The translations under genes and the position numbers were made by a program. 64,000 nucleotides of DNA. Origin: a bacterium (GTDB taxonomy: Bacteria; Verrucomicrobiota; Kiritimatiellia; CAIKKV01; CAITUY01). Positions 62,383 through 64,000 of this stretch are shown here, piece after piece. The DNA is taken from the NCBI GenBank assembly GCA_037128595.1, contig JBAXWB010000017.1, positions 1-64,000 of the forward strand, read 5' to 3'. The notes below the pieces were generated by a model. That model was not told the origin of the DNA, ran no database searches, and saw nothing but the letters and a program-made list of their open reading frames with translations. Within the stretch, counting starts at the first letter, position 1. The number at the start of each line of letters is the position of its first letter.

Positions 62383-63567
62383 ATGGAAATTTCAAAAAAC
62401 ATTCATTGGGTAGGGGTGACTGATTGGGGTATCCGGCGGTTTCACGGAGTGGAATTGTCGGTTCACCGTGGGACGACCTATAATGCGTATTTGATCATGG
62501 ACGAGAAGATCGCCATCGTGGATGCCGTCTGGGATCACCATGCGGAGGAGTTCATGGCGAAGATCAAGGCGATCGTTGATCCCTCGAAGATTGATTACGT
62601 GATTGTGAATCACGCGGAACCGGATCACTCCAGCAGTTTGCCGACCCTGATGAAATACTGCACGAATGCCACGATCGTGGTTTCCAAAAACGGGGCGTCC
62701 AGTGTGATGGGGCATTATCACGAGAACTGGAAGATGATGACCGTGAAAACCGGCGACCGGCTCAAGCTTGGTCAAAACGAATTGATTTTTGTCGAGGCGC
62801 CGATGCTCCATTGGCCCGACACCATGTTCACCTATGTGACCGGTCATAACATTCTCATGTCCAATGACGCCTTCGGGCAGCATTATGCCTCGGCCTTCCT
62901 GTTCAACGACCTGGTCAACCAGGCGGAACTGTACGAGGAGGCGCTCAAGTATTATGCCAACATCCTGACGCTCTACAGTGACAAGGTCACCAAAAAGATT
63001 GATGAAATCCTGGCGTTGAATCTTCCCGTCGATATGATTGCCCCGAGCCATGGGGTGATCTGGCGGAAGGATCCCCTGCAGATTGTCAAACAATACCAGG
63101 AATGGGCGCAGCAGAAGCCCGCGCCGACCGCGTTGATTGTTTATGACACCATGTGGAATGCCACTGAGAAAATGGCTAAAGGGATTGCGGAAGGGTTGAT
63201 TGAATGCGGGGTGGACTGCAAAGTGTGCCATGCGGCGTTGTCGGATGGGAATGACCTGATGGTGGACATTTTCAAGTCCAAGCTGATTGTGCTGGGGTCC
63301 TGCACTCACAACAACGGCATTCTTCCCTCCATGGCCAAGATCCTGGAAGAGATGAAGGGGCTTCGCTTCAAAAACAAAATAGGCGCGGCCTTCGGGTCCT
63401 ATGGCTGGAGTGGCGAGAGCGTCAAGGATATCGAAGAAGTGTTCAAGAAGGCGGGGATTCCCCTGGCACGGCCCGGCCTGAAGGTCAAGTGGCAGCCGGG
63501 TTCCGCCGAGATGGAACAATGTCACGCCATGGGGCGTGAACTGGCTGCCGCCGTGAAAGCCCCTTGA
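62383..63567 (+). CDS. fprA: FprA-type A-flavoprotein (NO/O2 reductase)
   Basis: A 394-residue protein with a beta-lactamase-like di-iron domain (~1-250) and a flavodoxin domain (~255-394). The di-iron motif is NHAEPDHSSSLPTLM (HxExDH) with further ligands in MLHWPDTMFTYV, SNDAFGQHYAS and PSHGVIWRKDP. The FMN domain has VYDTMWNATEKMAKGIAEGL and AAFGSYGWSGES. These enzymes reduce NO or O2 to harmless products with electrons from rubredoxin (present at 53353) or F420. Start at 62383 (MEISKNIHWVG) with GGAAGGA upstream; the ATG at 62359 is an alternative. It begins 24 bases after the 3D lipoprotein stop. Confidence 0.93.
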   Translation: MEISKNIHWVGVTDWGIRRFHGVELSVHRGTTYNAYLIMDEKIAIVDAVWDHHAEEFMAKIKAIVDPSKIDYVIVNHAEPDHSSSLPTLMKYCTNATIVVSKNGASSVMGHYHENWKMMTVKTGDRLKLGQNELIFVEAPMLHWPDTMFTYVTGHNILMSNDAFGQHYASAFLFNDLVNQAELYEEALKYYANILTLYSDKVTKKIDEILALNLPVDMIAPSHGVIWRKDPLQIVKQYQEWAQQKPAPTALIVYDTMWNATEKMAKGIAEGLIECGVDCKVCHAALSDGNDLMVDIFKSKLIVLGSCTHNNGILPSMAKILEEMKGLRFKNKIGAAFGSYGWSGESVKDIEEVFKKAGIPLARPGLKVKWQPGSAEMEQCHAMGRELAAAVKAP

Positions 63568-63573
63568 GAGCCG

Positions 63574-64000
63574 TCACTGGTGCTGCTGACGATAGGCGGA
63601 GGGGGACAGGCCGTAGGCGCGGGTGAACTGCCGGATGAAGTGGCTGTGGTCATAGAACCCGCATTGGCTGGCGATATCCGTGATTTTGGCGGTGGAGGAG
63701 GTCAGGAGCTGGCCGGCCTTGTTCAGCCGGAGCCGGATCAGGTATTGCACCGGGGTCACCTGGAAAAGCGCCTTGAACCGACGCTCAAACTGGCTGAGCG
63801 AGAGATGGGCGATAGTGGCGAGGTCCTTGACCGGGATGGGGTCAGGGTAGTGGCTTTCCAGGTACTTCATGACTTCCGCCATTGACTTGTACCGGCTGGC
63901 CGTGACATTCGTCCGGTTCAGGTCTCGCGTCATTCCCGCCATTCCCACGATTTCTCCGGTGTCATCCAGGACCGGGATCTTGGTAGTGATATGCCAGCTG
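63574..64000 (-). CDS. AraC-family regulator with PAS sensor (5' end outside window)
   Basis: The frame continues to the right edge without a start that fits, so the gene is partial. Before the helix-turn-helix region the sequence HITTKIPVLDDTGEIVGMAG is the end of a PAS domain, so this is a PAS-AraC regulator. The AraC HTH follows: IPVKDLATIAHLSLSQFERR and KITDIASQCGFYDHSHFIRQ, then FTRAYGLSPSAYR. It is convergent with fprA, 6 bases apart. AraC proteins of this kind often control local sugar or stress genes. Confidence 0.9.
   Translation of the reverse strand, partial: SWHITTKIPVLDDTGEIVGMAGMTRDLNRTNVTASRYKSMAEVMKYLESHYPDPIPVKDLATIAHLSLSQFERRFKALFQVTPVQYLIRLRLNKAGQLLTSSTAKITDIASQCGFYDHSHFIRQFTRAYGLSPSAYRQQHQ

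Noticed and set aside
62392-63525. 377-codon minus-strand frame
   Set aside because: Antisense of fprA; the plus strand has intact di-iron and FMN motifs.

Overview
The window looks like chromosomal DNA of a strictly or mainly anaerobic bacterium of the Planctomycetes-Verrucomicrobia-Chlamydiae superphylum, most like Kiritimatiellota, Lentisphaerota or Verrucomicrobiota. This rests on giant secreted proteins built of GloVer repeats and BspA-type leucine-rich repeats, a GH106-like glycosidase remnant, very large multi-PAS histidine kinases, rubredoxin and an A-type flavoprotein (FprA), and the MEP isoprenoid route (dxs). No rRNA gene is present, so the phylum is an inference. One tRNA gene (tRNA-Leu, anticodon UAA) was found. 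No insertion sequence, phage or CRISPR array was seen.

Layout. 1-7465: two giant secreted repeat proteins transcribed divergently; the first runs off the left edge. 7466-10650: a possible micro-ORF, an HPP-family membrane protein, a LuxR-type remnant and a secreted papain-like peptidase candidate. 10680-21811: a signalling block with a PAS histidine kinase divergent from a NarL-type regulator, then a tightly packed four-gene unit (two hybrid kinases, a receiver-kinase and a receiver-HD-GYP c-di-GMP phosphodiesterase). 22024-22102: a perfect 25-bp-arm palindrome. 22247-28260: a ROK repressor divergent from a ROK kinase / PIG-L deacetylase / N-acetylhexosamine kinase operon, then a nucleoside hydrolase and a truncated ferritin-like gene. 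28380-31613: an unknown secreted protein, a decayed glycosidase and an MFS transporter. 31719-37501: UPF0178, Gre-like factor, ThpR, a PfkB sugar kinase, a membrane histidine kinase, and a GHMP-kinase/uridylyltransferase fusion. 37521-37595: a second long perfect palindrome. 37699-43548: aroB, a conserved unknown, corA, a U32 (RlhA-like) protein and an RluA-type pseudouridine synthase. 43614-47324: a secreted TPR protein and a convergent NtrC-type two-component pair. 47381-48528: a decayed membrane glycosyltransferase-like gene, followed by tRNA-Leu and a palindromic terminator. 48952-49872: a LigB-type dioxygenase. 49968-58404: split cobalamin-dependent methionine synthase, rubredoxin, homocysteine methyltransferase-MTHFR fusion, dxs and an AEC transporter. 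58413-64000: ilvD, a small unknown, a DUF4412-like protein, a 3D-domain lipoprotein, FprA and an AraC/PAS regulator cut by the right edge.

How the genes may work together. The surface proteins, amino-sugar operon, nucleoside hydrolase, GH106-like remnant, ketose/ketoacid-type sugar kinase and sugar-1-phosphate activating fusion fit scavenging of complex glycans. The signalling block would feed several sensory inputs into c-di-GMP hydrolysis. The methionine block holds both one-carbon halves (MTHFR and B12-dependent synthase) plus a rubredoxin that may carry electrons for one of them. Four genes or gene fragments show decay (LuxR, ferritin-like, glycosidase, membrane glycosyltransferase), which suggests ongoing gene loss.

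The strongest leads for something undescribed are the c-di-GMP phosphorelay block with recently duplicated domains, the kinase-uridylyltransferase fusion, the rubredoxin inside the methionine operon, and the two long palindromes of matching design.
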